Assembly: GCA_937911965.1 (NCBI GenBank)
Contig: CALDPL010000408.1
Span: 1-6,000 of the forward strand
DNA: 6,000 nucleotides
Origin: an uncultured Allomuricauda sp.
GTDB lineage: Bacteria > Bacteroidota > Bacteroidia > Flavobacteriales > Flavobacteriaceae
Direction: 5' to 3'
A program made the translations under genes and the position numbers. The notes under the pieces are model-generated. The model worked only from the letters and a program-made list of their open reading frames with translations, made no database searches and was not told the DNA's origin. Position 1 is the stretch's first letter, and each line of letters opens with the position of its first letter. Below, one piece after another: positions 5,824 to 6,000 of the stretch.

Positions 5824-6000
5824 ATGGAAATTCTGGGTATTGATATTGGTGGCAGTGGGATCAAGGGAGCCTTGGTCAATGCGGAAAGTGGGGAAATGTT
5901 GACGGAACGCTTCCGGATACCAACCCCGAGTTCGAAAAAGCCAAAGGCCATAGCCAAAGTGGTGGCAAAGGTTGTCGATCACTTCAATTACAAAGGGCCC
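5824..6000 (+). CDS. ppgK: Polyphosphate--glucose phosphotransferase (polyphosphate glucokinase, ROK family), N-terminal 59 residues
   Basis: The enzyme phosphorylates glucose to glucose-6-phosphate with inorganic polyphosphate (and usually ATP) as donor, in the cytoplasm. The visible 59 codons begin MEILGIDIGGSGIKGALVN, the phosphate-binding loop of ROK/hexokinase-fold sugar kinases (DIGGSGIKG, residues 7-15). The following RIPTP, the KPKAIAKVVAKVV helix and DHFNYKGP align with the corresponding N-terminal part of actinobacterial PpgK (LLTPQPATP..., NGFGWRGP), as recalled from the family. That distinguishes it from ordinary ROK glucokinases and NagC-type repressors, which have a DNA-binding N-terminus absent here. 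The sugar-binding and ROK signature motifs lie beyond the window. It is codirectional with ftsE, 95 bp downstream, with its own promoter candidate and no Shine-Dalgarno (ACAACTTCCCTCT before ATG). Confidence 0.85.
   Translation, partial: MEILGIDIGGSGIKGALVNAESGEMLTERFRIPTPSSKKPKAIAKVVAKVVDHFNYKGP

Overview
The window looks like a chromosomal segment of a marine flavobacterium (Bacteroidota, family Flavobacteriaceae; something near Muricauda/Allomuricauda is a guess). Four signs support this. The starts lack Shine-Dalgarno sequences and have A-rich leaders. Promoter-like pairs match the Bacteroidota TTTG / TAnnTTTG pattern. The gene types (a TonB-receptor-like barrel paired with a giant TPR protein, and a stand-alone FtsE) are typical of the group. 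Signal peptides end in '..YGQ' or '..VSAQ'.

Layout. Positions 1-68 appear to be the right end of an IS200/IS605 (IS1341-type) element whose body lies to the left of the window. A strong 12-bp bulged hairpin is followed by GTAGTTCAC, and a plus-strand frame ending at the TAG in this motif could be the TnpB C-terminus. A 45-bp spacer holding a degenerate hexamer array follows. Next come two minus-strand genes, transcribed right to left as one operon: a 1007-residue secreted TPR-repeat protein (1876-4899), then 13 bp downstream a 582-residue outer-membrane beta-barrel of the TonB-receptor-like type (114-1862). The 145-bp divergent intergenic region (4900-5044) carries the operon promoter and the upstream region of ftsE. 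On the plus strand, ftsE (5045-5728) encodes the FtsEX-type ABC ATPase. A 95-bp gap with two short hairpins and a good promoter leads to ppgK (polyphosphate glucokinase, ROK family; from 5824, cut by the window edge).

How the genes may work together. The TPR protein and the barrel are almost certainly co-expressed envelope proteins, periplasmic and outer-membrane respectively. The pairing resembles TPR scaffold plus barrel export systems, but the substrate is unknown. FtsE should act with an FtsX encoded elsewhere to control peptidoglycan hydrolysis during division. PpgK feeds glucose into glycolysis using polyphosphate. Apart from the left-edge mobile element, this is ordinary core flavobacterial chromosome, and no clearly new defence or biosynthetic system is visible.
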